A DNA stretch of 64,000 nt from Dehalococcoidia bacterium. GTDB lineage: Bacteria; Chloroflexota; Dehalococcoidia; E44-bin15. This document shows, one piece after another, positions 17,525 through 24,798 of this stretch; the stretch's first letter is position 1; the number at the start of each line of letters is the position of its first letter. The position numbers were made by a program, and so were the translations under genes. Location: NCBI GenBank assembly GCA_035528575.1, contig DATKYK010000030.1, forward strand, positions 1 to 64,000. Direction: 5' to 3'. The notes under the pieces were generated by a model, which worked only from the letters and a program-made list of their open reading frames with translations, made no database searches and was not told the origin of the DNA.

Positions 17525-17749
17525 TCAAAATTTTACCAGGGCTAAATTGTAAAAGGGTAAAGAGGCGCATTCGTCTAGTGGTTTAGGACACCTCCCTCTC
17601 AAGGACAAATTAGCTTTGAAGTTCACAACTCCCAGTGAACGAAGTCTGTCAACAAGTTCAGGATTTGCCTTCCTCTGTCCTGATAGAATCATTGATAAGT
17701 AGGACTTGCTGATACCGAGTTCTTTTGCTATATCGTTCTGTCTTCTCAT
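17525..17749 (-). CDS. XRE-type HTH protein; N-terminal part of an att-split HTH-recombinase gene
   Basis: In the integrated state this reads as 74 residues. Residues 3-40 form a Cro/CI HTH (NDIAKELGISKSYLSMILSG). ATG follows GAGAGG at good spacing. After residue 48 the frame enters the att core, read antisense to the tRNA (SLRGRCPKPLDECA), and ends in chromosomal sequence (LPFYNLALVKF). In the excised circle the same frame would run through the core into the recombinase at the other end of the element. In the integrated state a free HTH peptide could act as a repressor; that is inference. Confidence 0.75.
   Translation of the reverse strand: MRRQNDIAKELGISKSYLSMILSGQRKANPELVDRLRSLGVVNFKANLSLRGRCPKPLDECASLPFYNLALVKF
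17562..17605 (+). other. Left attachment site (attL) with orphan 5' part of tRNA-Glu
   Basis: These 44 bases repeat 25610-25653 with one mismatch (17579 T versus C). Bases 17564-17605 equal nt 1-42 of the intact tRNA-Glu, from the acceptor 5' strand to the anticodon 3' stem; the sequence then changes to element DNA. The original chromosomal flank, and probably the original tRNA promoter, lie to the left. Confidence 0.9.
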
Positions 17750-17813
17750 TGTTTACCTCTCTTCGGTTTTCTCTTCCTTTTATAGTCTAGGCTCAGTACT
17801 ACCCAGTCACGTC

Positions 17814-18506
17814 CTATTTTCTTGCCCTTAGCCATTCCGCTATGGCTTCTCTGACAATCTCGTCTATTTGTCTCCCCTCATCATTTGCTATGAGTTGGAG
17901 TTTCTCGTAGGTGTTAGGCGCTATGTTCATGTTAAGATTTGTGCTACTGATTTGTTGAGGTACTGTTGCTCCAATCGTCTGCTTTACAGAAGTTACCCCT
18001 TCACTTAATTCTTCAAAATAAGCTTCACGCTCAGAATCGATATATCTGTACCGCCCCATAAGCCATTTCCTACCAACAAGCTGAAGGTCACTTAAGTTGG
18101 TAACCCACTTGTCCCTGGGTAGTGGTTCAAATGGGTTGAAGTGTATGAACGCAAAACCAGCCTCGTCTTCTCTATCCCCGCCAGCAGGTTTATCATCAAC
18201 TCCACGAACGGTTGTCTTACCCCACATAGTATAATTCCCATCCGGTTGCTTAGAAATGAAGAAGACCTTCATTCCAGGATAAGCGCGAGAGCCAAATGTT
18301 CTACCCTTCGGTGTGCAACCCCAACGGTATTTAATGCGTAGGTCCTGCTCCCAGCAGTGGCCCTTACATACTTCGTCTTCTGGAGAGGGATGGCTGATTT
18401 TCACATTTTCTTCGAAGCATAGCCAGCACAAGCTATCCTTACCAGGATTTCTACATGGTGCTTCCCAACTCTGATTATTGTAGAGAACTCGAATTACTAA
18501 CCCCAT
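17814..18506 (-). CDS. Cys-rich element protein with C-terminal ribbon-helix-helix-like region
   Basis: 230 residues from ATG at 18504-18506, preceded by GAGGTGG (an upstream ATG at 18521 is contiguous with this site). The N-terminal half has Cys and His pairs (CRNPGKDSLCWLCF, CKGHCW, WGCTPKG) suggesting a zinc site, followed by a strand-rich part (MKVFFISKQPDG, YTMWGKTTV) reminiscent of PUA/ASCH-like folds, not proven. The last 45 residues (LNMNIAPNTYEKLQLIAN, IDEIVREAIAEWLRARK) look like a CopG-type RHH DNA-binding or dimerisation domain. The AT-rich repeats just upstream could be its operator. Function unknown; possibly a partition or copy-control protein. Confidence 0.6.
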   Translation of the reverse strand: MGLVIRVLYNNQSWEAPCRNPGKDSLCWLCFEENVKISHPSPEDEVCKGHCWEQDLRIKYRWGCTPKGRTFGSRAYPGMKVFFISKQPDGNYTMWGKTTVRGVDDKPAGGDREDEAGFAFIHFNPFEPLPRDKWVTNLSDLQLVGRKWLMGRYRYIDSEREAYFEELSEGVTSVKQTIGATVPQQISSTNLNMNIAPNTYEKLQLIANDEGRQIDEIVREAIAEWLRARK

Positions 18507-18526
18507 TATTAACCACCTCATACTAA

Positions 18527-18570
18527 TAGTATACTATATGATATCTTAGTGTATATAGTATCACATGATA
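18527..18570. promoter_or_regulatory. Paired operator-like repeats
   Basis: TAGTATACTATATGATAT (18527-18544) and TAGTATCACATGATAT (18556-18571) are near-direct repeats starting 29 bases apart, just upstream of the RHH-like gene. RHH repressors commonly bind such paired AT-rich sites and regulate themselves. Confidence 0.45.
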
Positions 18571-18653
18571 TAAAGATTGTCAATACCCAAGGGGTAGATT
18601 GGAGCCTAACTATGAGGTAAATGGTAAAAAGAAAAAGCCTTGTATAGCCGACA

Positions 18654-19490
18654 CTATTTGAGTTGAGAAAACTCAGTTCGATAGTCACGAGGGCATGCGT
18701 CGCATATGACTTCGGGTATTCTCGGAATGTATAAGTAAAGCTCTCTAAAAAGTCGGCGAGCCAATGTCCACATCCACTCCTTAAACATTATGTAGATTTC
18801 ATCGTCAGGTTGTGAATCCCAATATGGCTCTGGACAGTCTTTGTTTAATAATTTCCTCATATCTGTGAGATATATAGACTTATCTTTTTTCGGAAGTATT
18901 TGTATATATAGGTCTATCATATCTTCTAATTGGTCTAAATCGTTCCACAGTTCACTATCAGGGATATGCTGCTTTAAATATTTAAAAAGCGGGTTTAATT
19001 TAAAGTGCCATCTTTGGTTGTTTAGACGGCGTAGTTTGGATACCTTGCCTTTAGAGCTTGATTTTTGTTCTATTTTACAAAAATCCTTTGACCACGCCAT
19101 TATTTCTATGCCAATATCCTTTAAATTAATGAAGTGTTTTTGTAGTGCTGACTCATAGATACTGGCTGGAACAGGCACTTGGCTCTCGACCTGTTGGCTA
19201 TCATCATGCTGCCCTGATTTCAGCCGTCCTTTGGCATCCGGTCTTTCTTTTTCCACCAGAGATTGAACCTCTGGTAGCTCACTCACCAGTTTTACTAGCA
19301 ATTCTACGGGCAATTCCAATAGCTCATCTCGCACCGCTCTTATAGTGTCTCTATGGATTACTCTACCCTCTAACTCCAAAGCAATAACTGTTTTTGAAAC
19401 ATTATCCCCGTATGCCCAATGAGCCCAAATCTCTTTCCTAGTCTCCCACGATTCATTTGTCTTTGCCCAATCAGGCCCTTTTTTAGTCAT
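18654..19490 (-). CDS. Element-encoded protein of unknown function
   Basis: 278 residues, soluble. The N-terminal part (GDNVSKTVIALELEGRVIHR with WETRKEIWAHWAYG before it) resembles a short HTH, then a charged low-complexity linker (about 85-105), then a helix-rich, Trp/Tyr-rich C-terminal region (FKEWMWTLARRLFRELYLYI). No catalytic motif is visible. It is divergent from the excisionase-like gene at 19605, and the 115 bases between them hold two AGTATAAC-type repeats, so the two may share control. It could be a replication or transfer accessory; I do not recognise a family. Confidence 0.55.
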   Translation of the reverse strand: MTKKGPDWAKTNESWETRKEIWAHWAYGDNVSKTVIALELEGRVIHRDTIRAVRDELLELPVELLVKLVSELPEVQSLVEKERPDAKGRLKSGQHDDSQQVESQVPVPASIYESALQKHFINLKDIGIEIMAWSKDFCKIEQKSSSKGKVSKLRRLNNQRWHFKLNPLFKYLKQHIPDSELWNDLDQLEDMIDLYIQILPKKDKSIYLTDMRKLLNKDCPEPYWDSQPDDEIYIMFKEWMWTLARRLFRELYLYIPRIPEVICDACPRDYRTEFSQLK

Positions 19491-19531
19491 CCTCAGACCT
19501 CAGAAATTCAGCATATATTCAACATTTTATC

Positions 19532-19575
19532 AGTATAACTTAGCACATAATAGGTTCAACTAAGTATAACATAGC
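19532..19575. promoter_or_regulatory. Two direct repeats AGTATAAC(T/A)TAGC between divergent genes
   Basis: Copies at 19532-19544 and 19563-19575, 31 bases apart or about three helical turns, in the intergenic region between 18654-19490 (leftward) and 19605 (rightward). The spacing places both on one face of the helix, as for a dimeric regulator such as the MerR-like protein encoded next door. Confidence 0.4.
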
Positions 19576-19604
19576 TGCTAGGTAATATTAAAAGGAGGTG
19601 CCTT

Positions 19605-19781
19605 ATGGAAATAATGACCGTAAGCAAGGCTGCTAGGCAGGTCGGATGCTCTGAGAGGTGGCTACGACAAGCCGAGAAACAAGGTAAGATTCCCACAGCC
19701 CGTCGTGATTTGAACGGGTGGAGGGTCTATACAGAGGAAGACATTGAGAAGTTGAAGTCTTTGCTAATACCCGAAAGCTAA
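19605..19781 (+). CDS. Small MerR/excisionase-type HTH protein
   Basis: 58 residues starting MEIMTVSKAARQVGCSERWL and ending before TAA at 19779-19781. The pattern (TVSKAARQVGCSERWLRQA, then GWRVYTEEDIEKL) is that of the HTH_17 / MerR-like excisionase family: a winged HTH with a final helix starting YTEEDI. A strong AAAGGAGGTG ribosome binding site lies 4 bases before the ATG. In an element with a tyrosine recombinase it is the natural candidate for the directionality factor (Xis), or else a transcription activator of the replication genes to its right. Confidence 0.7.
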   Translation: MEIMTVSKAARQVGCSERWLRQAEKQGKIPTARRDLNGWRVYTEEDIEKLKSLLIPES

Positions 19782-19793
19782 GACAAAAAGCAA

Positions 19794-19829
19794 GCCCCGA
19801 CACGCAGCGGTCAACTGGATAGTCGGGGC
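19794..19829 (+). other. Hairpin between excisionase-like and downstream gene
   Basis: GCCCCGAC (19794-19801) pairs with GTCGGGGC (19822-19829) around a 20-base loop. No T-run follows; it may slow transcription or stabilise the downstream message. Confidence 0.4.
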
Positions 19830-19854
19830 AAGACCGAACACAGGAGGTTATCCC

Positions 19855-20262
19855 ATGCCCATTTCTGATTGTATAACTGTAACTGGGGGAAGTCAATCCT
19901 ATAGTGGGGTTATTCGTGTCCCCTCAGACGAAGGAAGCCGAATAATAGGCGTTATTCGTGATTCAACCTTCACTAAGAGCAACTGGCACTACTCCAAGCA
20001 TATGTGCTGGAAACATCACGCTATCGGCCTAGATAGGGGGGCTTTTGTCGATTATGTGAAATCCCTTGCTACCACTATCATCGTTACTGATAAGGATACC
20101 GGGCGGGAATATCGGGCGAGTGTAGAGGATTTCGAGCGGCTTTCCATTGAGGATAACCTGGGCTGGGGGCAGCAGCTCTTTTTACCTCTTAAACACTGGG
20201 AGGTCATTGAGCCTGATGGCCATAAACCCCTCCAACTTGCGTTATGGGGAGGTAGGGGGTAA
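19855..20262 (+). CDS. Element protein of unknown function upstream of RepA-like gene
   Basis: 135 residues with no recognised family. ATG follows AGGAGGTTATCCC. The sequence is soluble and mixed alpha/beta (VTGGSQSYSGVIRVPSDEG, TIIVTDKDTGREYRASVEDF, WGQQLFLPLKHWEV). Its TAA ends two bases before the ATG of the RepA-like ATPase, so the two are translationally coupled and probably work together in replication. The conserved His/Trp/Cys cluster near residues 42-55 (NWHYSKHMCWKHH) could bind metal. Function unknown. Confidence 0.6.
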   Translation: MPISDCITVTGGSQSYSGVIRVPSDEGSRIIGVIRDSTFTKSNWHYSKHMCWKHHAIGLDRGAFVDYVKSLATTIIVTDKDTGREYRASVEDFERLSIEDNLGWGQQLFLPLKHWEVIEPDGHKPLQLALWGGRG

Positions 20263-20264
20263 GG

Positions 20265-21509
20265 ATGAGCGCTCCGACAGTACATGAAAATATAGGTCAT
20301 ACGCTCCTTGTATGGGAAGAGGAGCAGTTAAGAATAATAGTCCGGCGAGTGCGGGTTAATCAACGGGATGGCAACGTAACCGGGCAAATCACGATAACAA
20401 GTGATGCTCCTAGCTTTGCGGATAATCATCATCTTCACGAATCAGGGTTTAACTTCACTTCTGCAAGTGCGAGACGAACTTTAGCGAAAGATTTAGGAGA
20501 GCGGTATCAGGAATTTGATTGGTCACGGATACTGGAGCAGTTATGCAAGGAATTGACGCATATCGTTCGTCGCGGCGAGCCAGCAGTGGAGATTTATACA
20601 AATGAAGACGTAGAACCGCCCAAGTATCTGCTATATCCTTTATTACCCCTAAACCTTCCGACCATTGTTTTTGGAGATAGCGGAGTCGGGAAATCAGAGT
20701 TTGCCTTGGTAGTAGCGACCTGCGTTCGACTTCCCTGGAGGGATAACACATTAGGGTTTGAGGTTGGCGAAGAAGGGGGCGGAGTACTTTACCTTGATTT
20801 TGAGACCGATAAGTCAGACATAGCGTGGCGATTGAAGTGCTTGCAGAGAGGCTTTAATCTACCTGATTTCTCCATCCACCACAGATATTCCACATTAAGC
20901 CTCGCCGACGATATAGAGCAAATCCAAGAGATAATATCCCAAAAAAAAGTTAAGCTCATTATTGTTGACAGCCTCGGAGCGGCCTGCGGTGGAGACCTTA
21001 ATGCTGCGGATGTGGCCCTTCGCTTCTTCAACGCCTTACGCTCCCTTAAGACAACAACCCTAATAATCGCCCACACATCGAAAGACCCTAATGTGAAGCA
21101 GAAGACAATCTTCGGCTCTGCGTTCTTTAAGGCTGCGGCACGCTCAGTATGGGAGTGCCGAAAAGCGCAGGAGACTGGTGAGGATGATATAAGCATAGCC
21201 CTTTTCCATCAAAAGGCCAATATATCGAAACTTCACCAACCCATCGGCTTCAAGTTCTCCTTTGAAACAGACAAGACTTATTGCAGGCAGCAAGATGTGA
21301 AGGGTGTTGCAGAATTCAGAGATGCGTTATCTGCCGCTGTTCAAATACGGGATGTCCTGAAAAGAGGAGCTATGTCAACAGAGGAGATACAGGATGAGAC
21401 AGCACTAGCGAAAGATACCATACGCAAGACCTTGAATCGGATGAAGGACCGGGGAGAGGTCATCAAACTAGGAACGCATAAATGGGGGTTAGCTTCCCAT
21501 GAAGAATAA
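20265..21509 (+). CDS. RepA-like hexameric AAA ATPase / plasmid replication helicase with C-terminal winged HTH
   Basis: 414 residues. A RecA-like ATPase core spans about 120-345, with Walker A GDSGVGKS (137-144), a GVLYLDFETDKS strand and Walker B LIIVDS (231-236), then LIIAHTSKD as sensor. This order matches the AAA_25 / RepA family of plasmid and phage helicases. The last 70 residues form a winged HTH (MSTEEIQDETALAKDTIRKTL) that could recognise the origin. The iteron cluster starts 10 bases after its stop, as expected if the protein acts in initiation there. ATG at 20265 is coupled to the preceding gene. Confidence 0.8.
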   Translation: MSAPTVHENIGHTLLVWEEEQLRIIVRRVRVNQRDGNVTGQITITSDAPSFADNHHLHESGFNFTSASARRTLAKDLGERYQEFDWSRILEQLCKELTHIVRRGEPAVEIYTNEDVEPPKYLLYPLLPLNLPTIVFGDSGVGKSEFALVVATCVRLPWRDNTLGFEVGEEGGGVLYLDFETDKSDIAWRLKCLQRGFNLPDFSIHHRYSTLSLADDIEQIQEIISQKKVKLIIVDSLGAACGGDLNAADVALRFFNALRSLKTTTLIIAHTSKDPNVKQKTIFGSAFFKAAARSVWECRKAQETGEDDISIALFHQKANISKLHQPIGFKFSFETDKTYCRQQDVKGVAEFRDALSAAVQIRDVLKRGAMSTEEIQDETALAKDTIRKTLNRMKDRGEVIKLGTHKWGLASHEE

Positions 21510-21518
21510 CGTGACACA

Positions 21519-21703
21519 AAAACGGGACAGGGGTATATATATATACCCCCCTGTCCTGTCCTGTTTTTGGGACGTCACGGGACACCTGTCCCGTTGTCCC
21601 GTTTTATAGCTAAGAATTTGAGGCTTAGCTATGAGGAAGTGTCCCGTTTTCAAAGCCCTTCAAAACCCTCAAAATGGGGGTGTCCCGCCAACTGTCCCGT
21701 TTT
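21519..21703. repeat. Iteron cluster, putative replication origin
   Basis: The 11-mer TGTCCCGTTTT occurs on the plus strand at 21595-21605, 21640-21650 and 21693-21703 and inverted at 21519-21529. Partial copies lie at 21587-21595, 21681-21688 and further out at 21905. Between the first copies is a long palindrome, gacaggggtatatat and its complement, near 21526-21554, with an AT-rich centre that could melt. Iterons directly after a RepA-like gene are typical of plasmid origins. Confidence 0.75.
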
Positions 21704-21924
21704 GCAGGTTACATATTCCATGCTACTATGCCAGATTATACATATTAACCAGCTATACCATTTCTCACCATCGCCCCAGGCTTAGAATTAGGCTAAAGCG
21801 CTCGTATTTGACCTGTACTGGCTACGTGTTTATATTCGAGGGATATTTTTATATGGCCAGGTGCGGAGCTGGGAGGTCGAATAGTGATTCTCGACTGGTG
21901 AGCTTGTCCCGTCGAATTTTGCGT

Positions 21925-22010
21925 TGAATAGCTATAAGAATTAATATGAAAAAGCCCGTGAATAGCTATAAGAATCAACTTTGAATAAGCCATTGAATAG
22001 CTATGGTATT
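21925..22010 (+). repeat. Three tandem repeats of about 34-35 bp
   Basis: TGAATAGCTATAAGAAT recurs at 21925 and 21959, and TGAATAGCTATGGTAT at 21994, a period of 34-35 bases, with aagcc before the second and third. They lie between the iterons and the next gene and could be partition (centromere-like) or incompatibility sites. Confidence 0.65.
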
Positions 22011-22101
22011 CAATGGCGGTATGCTATTCTATCCTACCCATTCAGCCAACCTGCAGCCTTGAACCTGACAGCCTATTCACGCTCACTGGTGCCTTGAGGG
22101 A

Positions 22102-22130
22102 TTGACAGGGTATATTACGAGGTATACAAT
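22102..22130 (+). promoter_or_regulatory. Sigma-70-type promoter
   Basis: TTGACA (22102-22107), a 17-base spacer and TACAAT (22125-22130), 33 bases ahead of the ATG of the small membrane protein. Confidence 0.7.
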
Positions 22131-22162
22131 TGCTGCCACATAAAGGTCAGGAGGTAATAACG

Positions 22163-22411
22163 ATGAAAAAAGGGCGATTTGCAAAACTGCTCATATTATT
22201 TAGCACTGTTAGTTTGCTACTTTTAGTATTTTGTGGGAATCTGGTAGTATTCGCCAACGATAATGAAAACGGCCATAGGGAGATTCCTGTAGGTGGCGAT
22301 GTATATCCAGTGAGTATGCTGGATATCCTTGCACCATGGTTGGGGCTTGTGGCGTTAATGGCAGTAGCTATGGCAGTTATAGTGTTGATTAAGAGGAAGA
22401 GAGTAGCGTAG
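22163..22411 (+). CDS. Small exported protein with C-terminal membrane anchor
   Basis: 82 residues from ATG at 22163, after CAGGAGG (an upstream in-frame start at 22130 lies within the promoter). Residues 1-31 form a signal peptide (KLLILFSTVSLLLLVFCGNL, then VVFA). A short exposed stretch (NDNENGHREIPVGGDVYPVS) is followed by a hydrophobic helix ending in a basic cluster (AVIVLIKRKRVA), the layout of a C-terminally anchored surface peptide. It has its own consensus promoter and is cargo of the element. Function unknown. Confidence 0.65.
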   Translation: MKKGRFAKLLILFSTVSLLLLVFCGNLVVFANDNENGHREIPVGGDVYPVSMLDILAPWLGLVALMAVAMAVIVLIKRKRVA

Positions 22412-22440
22412 GTTTTCCAACAGCGTACGGAAAAACAACA

Positions 22441-22790
22441 GGGGCTACCCAATAATGGGTGGTCCCTATTTATACCCGCATCCTTGAGCCTGCCAGCCCA
22501 CACTACGGTATTGGCATGTATCAGACCCTCCTTACAAGAAATCACATTTTTGTAAGGGTTTTCCCCACACAAAAAGATACATACTTTCCCGACATACAAA
22601 TGGCGCATCTTGTGTTACCGTTAGTATGAGCGTTTCGCCAGAGGCGCTTCCGGTATATAGCCACAGACGGGGAAAACTGAGGATTCACATACAAAAGAAT
22701 ATAGGCTCAGGAAGTATGGTGACCTATGGTTTTGCCCAAAAATAAACCTTTAAGCGGGGCACAGAAGCCCATCTCTGGAGGTTTTTTTAT
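22441..22790 (-). repeat. Dispersed ~0.35-kb repeat, copy B
   Basis: Reverse-complement partner of 480-858; see copy A for shared blocks. One end is ggggctaccca at 22441, the other the T-rich ggaggttttttt at 22778-22788. The first 26 bases (ggggctaccc...gtgg.ccct) recur weakly at 23563, suggesting a further end fragment. Lies inside the tRNA-Glu element, with the same relation to the next gene start (23037) as copy A has to the gene at 1-371. Confidence 0.75.
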
Positions 22791-23036
22791 CGACGCACAA
22801 CCTAGTATTCACCCCGACCAGGGCGTCAGGTCAGGCTATTTCCAGTCGCACTATATTGTAAATATTGATTTATGTGAGGATACGGTACGTTGACAGAATG
22901 TATACATGATGCTATAAACTCAGTTGAGAATCCCGCACGTCAAACATCCTCGTAGTGCGTTTCCTATTGCCCCCAACATTGACAGGCAAAGCTCAACGGA
23001 GTATTAATAGTTAAATTTGGCGCTTAGAGAAAAGCT

Positions 23037-23528
23037 ATGGAATGCTCTAACTTATTACTATATTTGGGCACCATATTTATTGCCTCAGATTTAATTAGCC
23101 GTATTAGTTATCTAAGTAATGTTGGATTATTGCTTCCATTTGTCATTATTAGTCTGTTCTTATTAAAAAAAACCTTTGTCCGGAATATGAGACAGGAATC
23201 CCATTTCACTTCAGTTTGCCTGAAAATTCTCTTTTTGGTTGTTGCCCCAATTATCGTAATAATGGCGCTAATTCTTCTTTTAATTAACATCGCTCTGTTT
23301 TTACCAGGCGTCTTAGCCATTTTTATTAATGTTCTATTGAACGGCTTGTATCAATTAGAAATAAACCTGGTAGGACGTGAACGGTATATTGCACTCAGGA
23401 AGAAGTTGCTTGCGACAATGAAAAAAGAAAAGCAGATTGAAGAAAAATTGGCAACTCCTATACCTTTTCTTGGCACGATTGGATTAATGCTGGTAATCAC
23501 CAGCTTTGTTATGGAATTAGTTGGCTGA
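23037..23528 (+). CDS. Element-encoded integral membrane protein
   Basis: 163 residues with about four hydrophobic segments: 5-18, 27-43 (VGLLLPFVIISLFLLKK), 64-102 (a long stretch that could form two helices, VVAPIIVIMALILLLINIAL) and 146-161 (LGTIGLMLVITSFVME). A basic cytoplasmic loop (RKKLLATMKKEKQIEEKL) lies between. No family recognised. The codon use is AT-richer than the chromosomal genes, like its neighbours in the element. No strong ribosome binding site (AGAGAAAAGCTATGG). Confidence 0.5.
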   Translation: MECSNLLLYLGTIFIASDLISRISYLSNVGLLLPFVIISLFLLKKTFVRNMRQESHFTSVCLKILFLVVAPIIVIMALILLLINIALFLPGVLAIFINVLLNGLYQLEINLVGRERYIALRKKLLATMKKEKQIEEKLATPIPFLGTIGLMLVITSFVMELVG

Positions 23529-23818
23529 CTGCTAATATCGATGTAGATTAGAGAGAAAGTGAGGGGCTACCCGAGATAAGTGACCCCTATTACGCATCGC
23601 AGCATTGACAGGCTATGCGCCTAGGAGTATCGTCGCAATTATATGAAGGTAATGGGGTAAGGAGCCAAGGTAGGCGGATTTATAGAATGAGCTGCATGAG
23701 GAGCTTCAGGAGATACGGGGAAAAAGTGTGCCAAGGGAGTTAATCGGTATCTAAAGAGACACGGTGTACTCTTATCGCACAATAATCTCGACCGTCACGA
23801 ATCCAGAGGAGGCTCGGT

Positions 23819-24595
23819 GTGTTAACCTTTGTGTTTAAAGATGAACTTGAGAAAGTACTAAATGGGCTCTTAACCAACATCGGGAGAATCTGGCAGCTCA
23901 GTACGCTAGCTGGTTCATCTGACATTACTTTCAGTACGTATCTTGGCAGAAAAGAGTTTTTAAAGCACCACCCTGTTGATAAGATAAGGGGCTATGCAGA
24001 GACATACCCAGACCTACAGGAATATATTGATAAATATGGTCCAAGAGAAGGATTCTGGAGATATGAGAGGAGTCTGCCACGCAAGGTAAATAGACTATTG
24101 TATAAGCAAATGGTAGTACTCTTGATAACGATTTTTGAGGCTTTTATAGGAGATGTATTGCTAATCACCTTCCGTGCTGAACCAAGATGTCTTTCAAGTG
24201 GGAAGAATATATCTTGGGAGAAGATAATAGAGCTAGGGGATTATAATTCTATAATTGAATATATTGCATCGGAAAGGTGCGCTGTTGTACTTTCTGGTGA
24301 TTGGTACAAGATAGAAGCAGAGTTTAGCAGGCTTTTCAATATAGACTTAAGTGGTGAAATTGAGGAGAAAGCAATTGCAGAAATTTTTGAAATAAGGCAT
24401 GCGGTGGTACATAGGGTTGGCCTTGTTGACCAAAGGTTTATTGATAAGGTAAATTCGTCAGAATGGGGAATAAATTACAGCTCGGGTAAGGAAATAATAA
24501 TTAGTAGGCGGGAAATTCGGAGAATGGCCAGTTTTATTGAATACGCAGCTTTTACCATCTATAACCAGATAATCGCCAAATTTAAAGGGGATTAA
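23819..24595 (+). CDS. HEPN-like protein, possible ribonuclease / defence cargo
   Basis: 258 residues starting with GTG after AGAGGAGG. The C-terminal half is helical and has FEIRHAVVHRVGLVD, with R193-x4-H198 matching the Rx4-6H signature of HEPN ribonuclease domains and the common IRN/HxxxH...G(L/I)VD phrase of uncharacterised HEPN families. The N-terminal half (KQMVVLLITIFEAFIGDVLL) is also helical. HEPN proteins act as RNases in toxin-antitoxin, abortive infection and phage defence systems, so a protective cargo role is plausible but not shown. No partner antitoxin gene is visible next to it. The low-GC composition fits recent transfer. Confidence 0.6.
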   Translation: MLTFVFKDELEKVLNGLLTNIGRIWQLSTLAGSSDITFSTYLGRKEFLKHHPVDKIRGYAETYPDLQEYIDKYGPREGFWRYERSLPRKVNRLLYKQMVVLLITIFEAFIGDVLLITFRAEPRCLSSGKNISWEKIIELGDYNSIIEYIASERCAVVLSGDWYKIEAEFSRLFNIDLSGEIEEKAIAEIFEIRHAVVHRVGLVDQRFIDKVNSSEWGINYSSGKEIIISRREIRRMASFIEYAAFTIYNQIIAKFKGD

Positions 24596-24798
24596 TAATC
24601 AGCCGAATTAAATAGATAACAATTCTTACTTTATAAAGGCAAGTCCCCTCTTAATAGCTACCCAGCATCCCTTCACCCCAATGGCGGCTTATAAAACTTC
24701 AGGCTATCGTTAAAGCTTACCGACCTGGTATATCTTTGTACCATCTATAGAATTCAGATACGATTTAGACCATCTCCCTACTAAGGATAATTTCATAT

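Noticed and set aside
17371-17586. 71-codon frame left of attL
   Set aside because: It covers the promoter region of the kinase and runs into the tRNA fragment; no ribosome binding site or family.
21519-22010. CRISPR array
   Set aside because: The 11-mer iterons and 34-35-bp tandem repeats are too short or directly contiguous, without unique spacers of constant length, and no cas genes are present.
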